Source: Pseudomonas sp. P818 (lineage in GTDB: Bacteria > Pseudomonadota > Gammaproteobacteria > Pseudomonadales > Pseudomonadaceae). Taken from it: a DNA stretch of 64,000 bases. Location of the stretch: the NCBI RefSeq assembly GCF_000418555.1, contig NZ_ATKM01000001.1, positions 1 to 64,000 of the forward strand. Reading direction: 5' to 3'. The position numbers and the translations under genes are program-made. Below, piece by piece: positions 22,460 through 33,851 of this stretch. Under the pieces are notes generated by a model. The model was not told where the DNA came from. It was given only the letters and a program-made list of their open reading frames with translations, and did not search any database. How positions within the stretch are numbered: the first letter of the stretch is position 1; each line of letters begins with the position of its first letter.

Positions 22460-22460
<1 letters not shown>
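21816..22460 (-). CDS. rsmG: 16S rRNA (guanine-527-N7)-methyltransferase
   Basis: RsmG (GidB) methylates G527 of 16S rRNA with SAM; its loss gives low-level streptomycin resistance in several bacteria. The 214 residues show [17 protein letters not shown] (SAM motif I), [19 protein letters not shown] and [11 protein letters not shown], all typical. Its ATG overlaps the mnmG stop by one base (TGATG), so translation is coupled. Confidence 0.97.
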
Positions 22461-24355
<1,895 letters not shown>

Positions 24356-24862
24356 GCACCTCGTGCCTGTTGAGAAAGGGGGTTTTCAGAAAGGCGGCAA
24401 GTATAGGGACTTCAGCCTCTTGAATGAAGCCTTCTGCACAAAAAATAGCCAATTGGTTGGTCGCGTTTCTTTCAGCCTGCTCCTCGACCTGATCACCCTT
24501 GACCCTGGAAGAAATACGCTCAGGCTTATAAAGAATAGAAAGAGAGAATTTTTATAAAGCTTGTTCTTTATCTTTATGTATAGAGCCAGGCGCTTCTGTG
24601 GATAAGGTGCTACAGGCCTTGTCATATCTACCGTACAGAGAATGATAAAGCTGTGTCGTTCCTGCTCGGTTCCATTGAGAAAGCTGCTGAACCACTGTGG
24701 ATGGAACGACCTGTTATCCACAGATGTGGTTACACCCAGCTTTGTCATAGGCTTATGGGCAGGGTTCAGGGGCTGTTTTCCACAGGGTTTATTTGGGCCT
24801 GAATAACTCAAGGGGAATGAGCTGGCCAAGAGGATTGGTGGGGGCAATGTTCAGGGCACCGC
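24356..24862. other. AT-rich intergenic region with DnaA boxes upstream of mnmG
   Basis: No convincing gene lies here. The part from about 24400 to 24600 is markedly AT-rich. It is followed by two perfect DnaA boxes, TGTGGATAA at 24597-24605 and TTATCCACA at 24714-24722, and a one-mismatch box TTTTCCACA at 24776-24784. The layout resembles a replication-origin-like or DnaA-titrating region, and it must also hold the mnmG promoter. Confidence 0.6.
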
Positions 24863-25561
24863 TCAGAGAGGAAGCGCGTTCAGTTCCGCACGGGCCTCCC
24901 GCCAGGCGGGATAATGCTGATCCAGCAAGGCGACGAAGCGTTCACCGTGCGTCGGCTCGATCAGATGGATCATCTCGTGCACGATCACATACTCGAGAAG
25001 GTCACGAGGTTTCTTGATCAGCTCGGTATTGAGCCGGATATGAGCGCGATGGTGGTTGCAACTACCCCACTTGGTCTTCATGCGCTGCAGAAAATAGCCT
25101 TCCACACGCACGCCGATACGCCTTTCCCAATGCTCTATCAGGGGAGGTACCGCGGCATGCAGCAAGGCGCGTTGCCAAGCCTGATAGGTGGCTTCGCGCT
25201 TGTTCGCATCTGCTCCGGGGCGAACGCTCAGGGTGATGCGCCGATGATCCATCTTCACATCAGGAGGCGCCTCCCGCTCCACTACGGTGAGCAGATAGCG
25301 GCGTCCCCAGATGTAATGGCTTTCCCGGGTGACGAACTGACGAGTTGTTTCACGTGCCTGGGTTTGCAGTTGCGCCTGTTGCTGGCGAATCCAGCGTAAT
25401 TTTGAAACGGCGTAGGCGCGTGCGACTTCCAACCGTGTGCCGGTAGGCGCCACCAGCGTCACCTTGCCCTCGGGGGGATGCACGGAAAGGTGGACATTCT
25501 TCACCGTCTTGAACGTGACAGTGATGTCCAACTCCCCCAAACGTATATGTGTCTGTGCCAT
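24863..25561 (-). CDS. YgjP-like (DUF45) M48-type metallopeptidase
   Basis: The 232-residue protein belongs to the YgjP/DUF45 zinc-peptidase-like family. The zinc motif is HEMIH (residues 195-199) with a third ligand H205 in the THGERF segment; MKTKWGSCNHHRAHIRLN is the usual upstream family block. These genes are often found beside type I restriction genes; their role there is unknown. The ATG overlaps the hsdR stop by one base (TGATG), so it is translationally coupled and the last gene of the restriction operon. Confidence 0.9.
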   Translation of the reverse strand: MAQTHIRLGELDITVTFKTVKNVHLSVHPPEGKVTLVAPTGTRLEVARAYAVSKLRWIRQQQAQLQTQARETTRQFVTRESHYIWGRRYLLTVVEREAPPDVKMDHRRITLSVRPGADANKREATYQAWQRALLHAAVPPLIEHWERRIGVRVEGYFLQRMKTKWGSCNHHRAHIRLNTELIKKPRDLLEYVIVHEMIHLIEPTHGERFVALLDQHYPAWREARAELNALPL

Positions 25562-28500
25562 CAGTCGCCCGGCTGATTTTTCAGCAGTTCAAAGAGCTCG
25601 ATAGTGGCCTCACGATTGCGCCCGGTGAGGGGATACAGGAGGTTCTGCACGATGCGCTCCTTGGCTTCGTCGCCGCGCCAGCCTGCAGGAGCTTCATCGC
25701 GCATCACGCGGTCGATCCGCAGGGCCAGTAGAGCTAACGGGTCTCCGTAATTCGCACTTCCTTCCTGGGTTACGCCTTCTTTAAGGGGCGCATCGGAAAT
25801 GATGTCCGGCAGGTTGCGATATAACACCAGCGCACGGGCATTGCCGCGCAGGATGGCGGGTTCGTTGCCGTCATGCTGTTTCTCGTGCCACTTCTTCACC
25901 AGCGCTTCTGCATTGCGCAGGAATGCTTCATAGGCCTCTGTGCTTTCGCGGCTTTGCTGGATCAGGTCGTCGAGCAGTTTGGACATCTGCTCATAGAAGC
26001 GTGGATCGGTCAGGCGGTCGCGAATGATGGTCTTGCGGACGTTGTTGATGATGGTTTCGGCGATGGCATTCTTCGATAGTTTGCCCTTCTCATTGAGCTT
26101 CTTGGCGATGGCGTCGTGGATGCCGGTCTCGATGATCAGCTCGGTCAATGACAGTTCGGCCAACTCACCCAGGGCCTTCGCCGGCTCCGCCTGAATGTAG
26201 GTGTTGATGAGATGGCGCATGTCGGCTTCGTAGGGCTTGATGTCCAGCTCTTCGCCGCTGTAGTGCTTGATGGCCGAACGCACCTCGGCATAGAACTCGG
26301 TTTCCCGCCGCAAGGTATCGATCTCGCTATCGGAATAACCGGCCTCTTCCAGGTTCTGAGCGATGGCGGCAAAGGCGCGCAGGTAGGTCGCCACCGCCTT
26401 GTAGAAGGCGATACGTAGGGCCTCGCTTTCCAGCAGCGCCTCTGGATTGCCGGCATGGCCGCAGAAATAGTGAATGAACTGCTCCAGTTCGCGGGGGTGT
26501 TCCACCGGCTCACACAGGTAATGCAGCGCTTCACGCGCGTCGTCCAGCTGTTTACGGCCTTCGTCGAGCCAGTTCTTCAAGTGGATGTTGTTATCCCCGC
26601 CGTTACCCGCGTCGATGTCCAGCTCGTCGGAGCTGTACACCGCGATGGCCTGCTGCACGTCACCGAACAGCTCCTTGTAATCGACGATATGGCCATAGTC
26701 CTTGTCGTCACCATCGAGCCGGTTGGTGCGGCAGATGGCCTGGAACAGGTTGTGGTCGTGAAGTTCGTTGTCGAGATAGATATAGGTGCAACTCGGCGCA
26801 TCGAAGCCGGTGAGCAGTTTGCTGACCACGATCAGCAGCTTCATGCTGGCCGGCTCCTCGATGAAGCGGCGCTTGGTTTCGTCTTCGTACTGTTTGGTGC
26901 TCTGGCCTTCGCGCAGGACGTGCTTCTTGTAGGTGTCGTACTTGTAACGCTCGTCGCTGCCGGATGAAGCCTTCGAGATGGCCGCCGGGTTGGGTTCGAA
27001 CGAGGTGATGATGCCTACATGGGAGCCAAAAGGAGTGGGCTTGAACAGCTGGAAGTAATGGCAGGCATCGTAGATCGAGGCCGCCACCAGAATCGCCGTG
27101 CCGCGATCATTGTCCAGGCGGGGCTTGAGGCTGAAGTCCTCGATGATGTTGGCAACGATGCGCTCCTTGCGCTCCTTGGCACTCATCAACTCTTCCATCG
27201 TTGCCCAGCGTTTGCGCAGGATGGATTTCTGGAAGTTGTTCAGCCCGCGGGTCTTCTTCTCGAACCAGGCATCGATGGCTTCGCGTGAGGTCAGTCGCTG
27301 CGGCACATCGCGTGCTTCGTATTTCAGGTCCAGCACCACCTTGTCGGCCACCGCTTCGTGGAACTTGTAGGTGTGGATATAGGTGCCGAACGCATCGCGG
27401 GTGGTTTGCCTGTCCTTGCGCAGCAGCGGCGTGCCGGTGAAACCGAGGAAAAGGGCATCGGCCAGCCAGCGCTTCATCTGTTTGTTCATGTTGCCGCCCT
27501 GAGTGCGGTGGCACTCGTCCACGAACACATAGAAACGTCCGTGAATAGACGGTGGCTCGCCCTTGAGATCGGCCGCATCGAACTTGTGGATAAGTGCGCA
27601 CAACAGGCGTGGCGTGGTGGCTCCGAGCTTTTGCACGAAGTCCGCCCGCGAAATGATGCGCGGCGAGGCCGACTCCGCACCTATCACCCCAGCGTTGCGC
27701 ATCACGCCTTCGATCTGCTTGTCCAGCTCGTCACGATCGGTCACCACCAACACCCGTGCTTGCGGGTCATGTTCCAGCAGCCACTTGGCCAGCAGCACCA
27801 TCAGGATGCTCTTGCCGCTGCCCTGGGTATGCCAGATCACCCCGCCTTCTCGCTTGGCGAGGCGTTCCTGAGCTGCCTTGATGCCCTGGTACTGGTGCTG
27901 CCTTGGCACCTTCTTGAAGCCCGCGTCGAAGATGACGAAGTGGCGAAGCAGATCCAGCAAGCGCGCCTTGCCGCACATCTGTGCCAGCGGGCGATCCAGC
28001 AAGGCTCCTGCGATTACCGCGGCTTGCGGCTGTTCATCTTTCCACTGCACGAAAAACTGCTCCGGCGTACCGGTGGTGCCATAGCGCAGACCCTGCGCAT
28101 CGCTACCCGCCAGCAGCAACTGCACGGTGCTGAAGAAACCCTGGTTGAATACTTCCTCCTGGTTGCTGAGCAGTTGGCGAATACCGTCGCCGACATCCAC
28201 CGAGCTGCGCTTGAGCTCGAGCACCGCCACCGCCAGGCCGTTGATATAGAGCACGATATCCGGCCGGCGCGTGTTCACCCCCTTGAGCGTCACTTCCTCG
28301 GCCAGGGCGAAGTGGTTGCGTTCGGGCTGTGCCCAGTCGATCAACTGCACCGTGTCGTGGGACTGGCCTGCGGCGATCTGCACCGGCACGCCATAACGCA
28401 GCAACTGGTAGGTGCGCAGGTTGGCCTGATAGGAAGTGATGCCGGTGACGTCCACTGCGACTTCCAGCTTCTGCAAGGCGGCGCTGATATGGGCGGACGA

Positions 28501-28680
28501 ATACCCGCGTGCGCTCAGATTGGCGCGCAGCAGGTCGCTTTCGATGGCGCGGTTGTTGTCGCGCTTGCTCCAGTTGCCCAGGTGTTCGTAGCCCAGACCG
28601 CCGGCGTTCTCCGAGGTGGTGAACAGATTCGCCACGCGGTTCTGTGAGTTGCGCTCGGACCGCGGCAGGGATTGGCTCAT
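25561..28680 (-). CDS. hsdR: Type I restriction endonuclease subunit R
   Basis: HsdR is the ATP-driven translocase and nuclease of a type I restriction system. From the ATG at 28680 it has 1,039 residues. The N-terminal nuclease core is [20 protein letters not shown] (D141, E155, K157), followed by the SF2 motor with GSGKS (residues 287-291) and Walker [11 protein letters not shown], then [11 protein letters not shown] and a helical C-terminus. The start was chosen because AAGGA lies 8 nt upstream and because it falls 4 nt after the preceding gene; an ATG at 28704 would overlap that gene. All catalytic motifs look intact. Confidence 0.96.
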   Translation of the reverse strand: MSQSLPRSERNSQNRVANLFTTSENAGGLGYEHLGNWSKRDNNRAIESDLLRANLSARGYSSAHISAALQKLEVAVDVTGITSYQANLRTYQLLRYGVPVQIAAGQSHDTVQLIDWAQPERNHFALAEEVTLKGVNTRRPDIVLYINGLAVAVLELKRSSVDVGDGIRQLLSNQEEVFNQGFFSTVQLLLAGSDAQGLRYGTTGTPEQFFVQWKDEQPQAAVIAGALLDRPLAQMCGKARLLDLLRHFVIFDAGFKKVPRQHQYQGIKAAQERLAKREGGVIWHTQGSGKSILMVLLAKWLLEHDPQARVLVVTDRDELDKQIEGVMRNAGVIGAESASPRIISRADFVQKLGATTPRLLCALIHKFDAADLKGEPPSIHGRFYVFVDECHRTQGGNMNKQMKRWLADALFLGFTGTPLLRKDRQTTRDAFGTYIHTYKFHEAVADKVVLDLKYEARDVPQRLTSREAIDAWFEKKTRGLNNFQKSILRKRWATMEELMSAKERKERIVANIIEDFSLKPRLDNDRGTAILVAASIYDACHYFQLFKPTPFGSHVGIITSFEPNPAAISKASSGSDERYKYDTYKKHVLREGQSTKQYEDETKRRFIEEPASMKLLIVVSKLLTGFDAPSCTYIYLDNELHDHNLFQAICRTNRLDGDDKDYGHIVDYKELFGDVQQAIAVYSSDELDIDAGNGGDNNIHLKNWLDEGRKQLDDAREALHYLCEPVEHPRELEQFIHYFCGHAGNPEALLESEALRIAFYKAVATYLRAFAAIAQNLEEAGYSDSEIDTLRRETEFYAEVRSAIKHYSGEELDIKPYEADMRHLINTYIQAEPAKALGELAELSLTELIIETGIHDAIAKKLNEKGKLSKNAIAETIINNVRKTIIRDRLTDPRFYEQMSKLLDDLIQQSRESTEAYEAFLRNAEALVKKWHEKQHDGNEPAILRGNARALVLYRNLPDIISDAPLKEGVTQEGSANYGDPLALLALRIDRVMRDEAPAGWRGDEAKERIVQNLLYPLTGRNREATIELFELLKNQPGD

Positions 28681-28684
28681 TGCA

Positions 28685-29740
28685 TCATTCCTTGGTGCTT
28701 TCATTCGGGGTGTTGGCCAGTTCCCGCTCGATCTGTTCGATGCTCGGCAGGCTGGTTTGCAGCTCTTGCGGCAGGGATTCCACCAGCTTGTATTCGGCGA
28801 TGCCCATTGGCTGCGACTTGTCGCCCAGGGCGTACTCGGCCACTACCTTGTTCTTGCTCTTGCACAGCAGCAGGCCGATGCTCGGGTTGTCCTGCGCGTG
28901 CTTCACCTGCCGATCCACCGCCGTCAGGTAAAAGCCCAGTTGCCCCAGGTGTTCGGGCTTGAACTTGCCCGCCTTCAGTTCTATCACCACATAACACCGC
29001 AGCTTGAGGTGATAGAACAGCAGGTCGATAAAGAACTCCTCGCCGCCCACGTCCAGCAGCACCTGCCGCCCGACGAAGGCGAAGCCCGCGCCCAGCTCCA
29101 GCAGAAAATCGGTGACGTGCTGTACCAGGGCGTGCTCGATTTCGCGTTCCTGGGCCTGTTCGCCAAGGCCGAGAAAATCGAAGCGGTAAGGGTCTTTCAG
29201 CGACTCGATGGCCAGATCGGACTGTGGCGCGGGCAAACGCTGGCCGAAGTTGGTAACGGCCTTGCCCGTGCGTTCCAGCAGGCGGGTTTCGATATGGATG
29301 TTCAGCACGTTGCGTGACCAGCCATGTTCGACGGCGGCCTTTGCATAAGCTAGGCGCTCCGCGGGCTCCTTCAGGCGTTCCAGCAACACCAGGTTATGGC
29401 CCCAGGGCAATTGTGCAGCAGCCTGTTGCACAATTTCGGCGTCCGGCCAGGCCTCGGCGAAGGCCCGCATGTATTTCAGATTGCGCGGCGAAAAACCCTT
29501 CATATCCGGGAAGGCGCTGCGCAGGTCATGGGCCAGCCGCTCGATCACCTTTGCGCCCCACCCTTGTTCGGCCTGGCGCGCCAGAATGTCGCGGCCGATC
29601 TGCCAGTACAGCCCCACCAGCTCCCGATTGACCGCTAGCGCCGCCCGTTGCTGTGCGCCGTGGATGCGCCCTTTGAGCTCGGCCAGCCAGTCGGCATAGC
29701 CCTGCGGAGTGGGAATCAGGGGACTGGGTTCGTCGGTCAT
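28685..29740 (-). CDS. DUF1016/YhcG-family PD-(D/E)XK nuclease
   Basis: This is a two-domain protein of 351 residues. The N-terminal DUF1016 winged-helix region includes [23 protein letters not shown] and [17 protein letters not shown]; the C-terminal nuclease domain has FFIDLLFYH followed by [23 protein letters not shown], with D near residue 238 and E-x-K near 253-255. The family is often found inside restriction or defence loci, but its function is not settled. It lies between hsdS and hsdR on the same strand. The start ATG at 29740 is preferred over an in-frame one at 29776 because of GATGGAA upstream. Confidence 0.9.
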   Translation of the reverse strand: MTDEPSPLIPTPQGYADWLAELKGRIHGAQQRAALAVNRELVGLYWQIGRDILARQAEQGWGAKVIERLAHDLRSAFPDMKGFSPRNLKYMRAFAEAWPDAEIVQQAAAQLPWGHNLVLLERLKEPAERLAYAKAAVEHGWSRNVLNIHIETRLLERTGKAVTNFGQRLPAPQSDLAIESLKDPYRFDFLGLGEQAQEREIEHALVQHVTDFLLELGAGFAFVGRQVLLDVGGEEFFIDLLFYHLKLRCYVVIELKAGKFKPEHLGQLGFYLTAVDRQVKHAQDNPSIGLLLCKSKNKVVAEYALGDKSQPMGIAEYKLVESLPQELQTSLPSIEQIERELANTPNESTKE

Positions 29741-29792
29741 TGGCGTTCCATCTTCTGCGTTATCCGTGGGCAGCATAGGGCGCGCGACCTAT

Positions 29793-31055
29793 TCAGACCA
29801 GCCGCGTCCTGCCCGTCAGCAGTTCCTGCATCATGGCCTGCTTAAGGGCGCGGGTCTTGGTGTGGCGAGCTTCTAGGGTGGTGATTTCGGTGTCCATGTC
29901 GGTGAGCAAAGCGGAAATCGCTCGCTGCTCATCAACTCCGGGAAGTCTTAGCTCGGCGCTGGCGATATGCGCTCGATTCGTCGCATATACCTTTGTCCCT
30001 GCTGCAAGCTGGCGAAGATGAGTGCGAAATTTTGGAATGAATTGAATATAAGCTTTGAAGCCATCAGCCAGCACGTTTTTGTCAAATCTGATAGCAATGG
30101 TATGCAGCCCGGCAACCAGCTCAACTCCTGATACGTTTTGAACTTCAACTGACTTGCCGATACCATCTATATCTTCAGAGGCATCGGCATAAATCAGATC
30201 ACCGTCTTGCAGACGATCCAAGTGGCTGGCCTTCGCACGTGGGAGACACGGCATTTCTATGCTGTTAGGATTGAGCATAACTCGTGAAGATCCATGGATA
30301 TCGCCGTAATGTAAATAGCGGACGTCTTCGCTGTAAGAAAGCTCTGCACGCGAATTCACACCGTTCTTCAGGAAAGACAAATGATCTCCTAAACGCTTCA
30401 CCTCCCACTCACCACTAAACCCCGGCAGGCGACTTTGGCCGGTAAGGAGTTGCTGCATGGTGGCTTGTTTGATGGCGCGCTTTTTGGCGATCAGACGATC
30501 CAGTCCGTCCAGTAGCGCATCCATATCGCTGAAGGCCGCTGCAATAGCGCCTTGTTCTTCAGGCTTGGGAACAGGTAATGGCACCTCCAAAAATTTCTCT
30601 CTGGGAAGATGAGCAATACTAGTTTGCGTAACGTAATTGGAGAACACACCACTGTTGCTCCAGTGATGGAGCAACGCCACCATCAGCCTGCAATCGAATC
30701 CCCGAGACGGGCGCAACCTGTGAAGCGCTTTTTGGTAGTAGCACTCCTCAATAAAGTTATTCCAAATTGCAGCACGCCCGACTTCACCACCTTCGCAAAC
30801 TAGCAAATCACCTCTTTTCAGCCGAAACCGCTCCATATCGGAACGGCTCATCCGCATTAAAGGTAGATCAGTGACTTCAATCCTTCCCCATTGAACATTA
30901 CGATTTCCCAAATATGGTTTAGGGTCACCAGTATTTTTGGAAGTATCTAGCATTTTTCCAAGCTGGACATCGAACTCATGACCGACCGTGGAAACATCCC
31001 AATCTTCTGGAATTACCCCCACTTCCGTCTGCTTATACCCCGGCCTTACTTCCAT
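29793..31055 (-). CDS. hsdS: Type I restriction specificity subunit S
   Basis: HsdS sets the DNA target of the type I complex. The 420 residues hold two target-recognition domains, each followed by a matching coiled-coil repeat: EEQGAIAAAFSDMDALLDGLDRLIAKKRAIKQATMQQLLTG in the middle and DEQRAISALLTDMDTEITTLEARHTKTRALKQAMMQELLTG at the end. The recognition domains are lower in GC than their neighbours, as expected for exchangeable modules. The ATG overlaps the hsdM stop by 10 nt. The recognised sequence should be bipartite but cannot be read from the protein. Confidence 0.95.
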   Translation of the reverse strand: MEVRPGYKQTEVGVIPEDWDVSTVGHEFDVQLGKMLDTSKNTGDPKPYLGNRNVQWGRIEVTDLPLMRMSRSDMERFRLKRGDLLVCEGGEVGRAAIWNNFIEECYYQKALHRLRPSRGFDCRLMVALLHHWSNSGVFSNYVTQTSIAHLPREKFLEVPLPVPKPEEQGAIAAAFSDMDALLDGLDRLIAKKRAIKQATMQQLLTGQSRLPGFSGEWEVKRLGDHLSFLKNGVNSRAELSYSEDVRYLHYGDIHGSSRVMLNPNSIEMPCLPRAKASHLDRLQDGDLIYADASEDIDGIGKSVEVQNVSGVELVAGLHTIAIRFDKNVLADGFKAYIQFIPKFRTHLRQLAAGTKVYATNRAHIASAELRLPGVDEQRAISALLTDMDTEITTLEARHTKTRALKQAMMQELLTGRTRLV

Positions 31056-33805
31056 ACCGCCCCCATCTTTTTCAGGTGCGCTTCCACCTTGGCGCTAAGA
31101 GCGGCCACTTCATCTTCCAACTCGGGCAATGGCGTATCGTATCGTTCGGCCAGCTCGCGTATACGTTGGGCCAGGGTTTGCGAGATGCGCTGCTGCTCCT
31201 GCTGCACCTCGGCTTGCAGATGGGCCAGCCATTTGTCTTCGACCACCAGGGTTTTGACTTCGGCTTCGCTTAGCTGGGCGTAGTGTTCGTAGGCTTGCTG
31301 GTCGAGTTTGGCGTCCAGCGCCTTGAGCGCTCGTTTCAGTGCGGCTTCGCTGTCCTTTAGCTCCAGCCATTTGCGCAGCAGCGGGATTTCATCGGGCTCG
31401 GCAACGTCGGCGCCGCCTTCTTCGGCGGCATTCAGGCGTTGGCTGACGCTCGCCTTGGTCAAGGCGCCTTTTTCATCCTGGGCTTCGAACAACAGCCCGT
31501 CCTCGCCGCCGTGCTCCTCTTCCAGCTCCGCGAGTTGGCTGACAAGGCTTTCCAACTCGGCCTGCGTTGCCTCCAGCGCAGCCTGTTCGGCGGCGAAGTA
31601 GCGGGCGACGATCAAGGGTTTGGGCAGCAGGTCGCAGACCCAGCCCTTGTCCCTGGTTTTGCCCTTCTTGTCGGTTTCGACGATGCGCCGCGGCTGGGCA
31701 ACCCAGCCGTCGGCGGCGATCAGGTAGGCGTCGTCCTGCATGGTCTCGGCCCAGTAGTCCATCAGGTGCTGGTAGACGTCGTAGGGATCGAGCAGCGGCG
31801 CGGCATGGAAGGTGGCGAGCAGCGTTTCGGAAACCTGGGTGATCAACACCTTGGGCTTGTCGCCGGGCTGGATGCCGGCAAGCAGCGGCATGACGGCCTG
31901 TTGCCATTTGCCGAACAGGGTTGCGACTTTGCTTTGAAAATGCAGGAACTGCGGGTGGGCCAGGATGATCGCGCGTAACTCGCTGATCGGCTGGCGCAGC
32001 CGTGCATAACCGGGGCGCAGTGGCTCGAACAGGGCCTGGCGCAGGGCGGGCATTTCCTGCCAATCGGCGGCGAAGGCATCGAGATCGCGCTCGGGGATGC
32101 CGCCGTTGAGATGGGCGTCGATATCCTGCAGGTCTTCCGGTTCGCTGCTGTCGATATAGCGCGGCAGGTTGAGGTTGTAGTCGTTCCTCTGGCTGGCGAT
32201 TTCATCCAGCGGCACCATGCGCGCATAGCGCGGCACATCCACACCGCGGCGGAAGGTGTCGACGATGCGGTGGATATCCTGCTCGCGCAGGCGGTTCTTG
32301 GGGCCGTCCTTGATGAAGCCCTTGCTGGCGTCGAGCATGAAGATGCCTTTGCGAGCGCTGGCGCTTTCCTTGTCCAGCACCAGGATGCAGGCGGGGATGC
32401 CGGTGCCGTAGAACAGGTTGGCTGGCAGACCGATGATGCCCTTGAGCATGCCGGAACGTACCAGTTGCCTGCGGATATGGGCTTCGGCATTGCCACGGAA
32501 CAGCACGCCGTGCGGCAGGATGACCGCACCCTTGCCGGTGGTGGCCTTCATGCTGCGGATCACGTGCAGCAGGTAGGCGTAGTCGCCCTGCTTGGCAGGC
32601 GGCTCGCCCCAGGCGAAGCGTTGGTAAGGGTCGTTGGCCGGGTTGAGGCCGGTGCCCCATCGCTTGTCGGAGAACGGCGGGTTGGCAACCACGTAATCGT
32701 AGGCGCGCAGTTGTTCGCCATCCTTGAATTTGGGGTTCACCAGGGTATCGCCGCTAAGGATGGTGGCGTCGGGAAAGCCGTGCAGGATCATGTTCATTCG
32801 CGCCAGGCCGGCGGTGGTCACGTCCTTTTCCTGCCCCTCCAGGGTGATATGCCGGCCAGCCTCGGCGGCGACCTTCAGCAGCAGCGATCCCGAGCCGCAT
32901 GTCGGGTCGTAGGCGGTGGTAGAGCCGCGAGCATTGGCCTGGGATATGCCGATCACCTGCGCAAGGATGCTGCTGACCTCGGAAGGCGTATAGAACTGGC
33001 CCTTGCTCTTGCCGGAATCCTGGGCGAAGTGACGCATCAGGTATTCGTAGGCATCGCCGAGCAGGTCATCGTTGTCGGCGCGGTTGTTGGCGAAGTTCAG
33101 TTCGGGCTTTTCGAAGATGGCGATGAGATTGCCCAGGCGCTCGACCATCGCTGGGCCTTCGCCGAGTTTGTTGGGGTCGTTGAAGTCGGGAAAGTCGCTG
33201 CGGGCCAGTTTGGTGTTGGCCTCGATCAGCTTCTGGATGACCCGGGTGTTGATCAGATTGCCGATATCCGGGTTGCCCTTGAGTGCCACCATGTCCTGGA
33301 ACGACGCGCCGGGCGGGATTTTCACAGGCGGGGCGAAGTCGTCGCTGTTGCCGTACTTGTCGCTGATGTACTTGATGAACAGCATGAACAGTACGTAGTC
33401 CTTGTACTGACTGGCGTCCATACCGCCGCGCAGCTCATCGCACGAGGCCCAGATGGAGCTGTAGAGGTCGGATTTCTTGACGACGCCGTTGCGTTGCCCG
33501 GGAGTTGCGTTCTTGGGTGAAGCTTCTTTCACTGCTTTTTTCTCATAGGGTGCGGATACTTCACGAACCGCCAAAGAGTTGATGATCCTTGCCTTCATTG
33601 CCTCGATGGATTCGAGTATGGCGACAGAGCCGCCGCGCCCACGGCCAGTGACAATGCGCTGTTCGGCGAGCAACTGCTGTTTGATGCTGTCGTAAGTGGT
33701 TTCTGACCATGCCAATGCTTCGCGCAGGCGCTGATTGCCTGCGGTGCCGCCCATTGCTTCGAGCGTGCCAATGAAACGTTCGATATCGTGCTCGGTGCTT
33801 GTCAC
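31046..33805 (-). CDS. hsdM: Type I DNA methyltransferase subunit M, long form
   Basis: HsdM methylates adenine in the target. Motif I is AYDPTCGSGSLLLKVA and the catalytic motif IV is NPPF (near residue 375). At 919 residues it is much longer than classical HsdM (about 500). About 60 extra N-terminal residues look like a winged helix (IERFIGTLEAMGGTAGNQRLREALAWSETTYDSIKQQL), and a long C-terminal part holds glutamate- and leucine-rich coiled coils. The start is GTG at 33805 with a weak ribosome site. It is the first gene of the island operon and lies only 46 bp after mnmE. Confidence 0.95.
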   Translation of the reverse strand: MTSTEHDIERFIGTLEAMGGTAGNQRLREALAWSETTYDSIKQQLLAEQRIVTGRGRGGSVAILESIEAMKARIINSLAVREVSAPYEKKAVKEASPKNATPGQRNGVVKKSDLYSSIWASCDELRGGMDASQYKDYVLFMLFIKYISDKYGNSDDFAPPVKIPPGASFQDMVALKGNPDIGNLINTRVIQKLIEANTKLARSDFPDFNDPNKLGEGPAMVERLGNLIAIFEKPELNFANNRADNDDLLGDAYEYLMRHFAQDSGKSKGQFYTPSEVSSILAQVIGISQANARGSTTAYDPTCGSGSLLLKVAAEAGRHITLEGQEKDVTTAGLARMNMILHGFPDATILSGDTLVNPKFKDGEQLRAYDYVVANPPFSDKRWGTGLNPANDPYQRFAWGEPPAKQGDYAYLLHVIRSMKATTGKGAVILPHGVLFRGNAEAHIRRQLVRSGMLKGIIGLPANLFYGTGIPACILVLDKESASARKGIFMLDASKGFIKDGPKNRLREQDIHRIVDTFRRGVDVPRYARMVPLDEIASQRNDYNLNLPRYIDSSEPEDLQDIDAHLNGGIPERDLDAFAADWQEMPALRQALFEPLRPGYARLRQPISELRAIILAHPQFLHFQSKVATLFGKWQQAVMPLLAGIQPGDKPKVLITQVSETLLATFHAAPLLDPYDVYQHLMDYWAETMQDDAYLIAADGWVAQPRRIVETDKKGKTRDKGWVCDLLPKPLIVARYFAAEQAALEATQAELESLVSQLAELEEEHGGEDGLLFEAQDEKGALTKASVSQRLNAAEEGGADVAEPDEIPLLRKWLELKDSEAALKRALKALDAKLDQQAYEHYAQLSEAEVKTLVVEDKWLAHLQAEVQQEQQRISQTLAQRIRELAERYDTPLPELEDEVAALSAKVEAHLKKMGAVWK

Positions 33806-33851
33806 TTAACTATCCATATTCGCGATGGGGTGGGCGCTTATCGACCTTGCT

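Noticed and set aside
24386-24847. Possible 153-codon gene in the region upstream of mnmG
   Set aside because: No ribosome site or recognisable sequence; it spans the AT-rich tract and DnaA boxes, which look non-coding.
25345-25362. Possible parS at TGTTTCACGTGCCT
   Set aside because: Only the left half matches; the right half is not palindromic.
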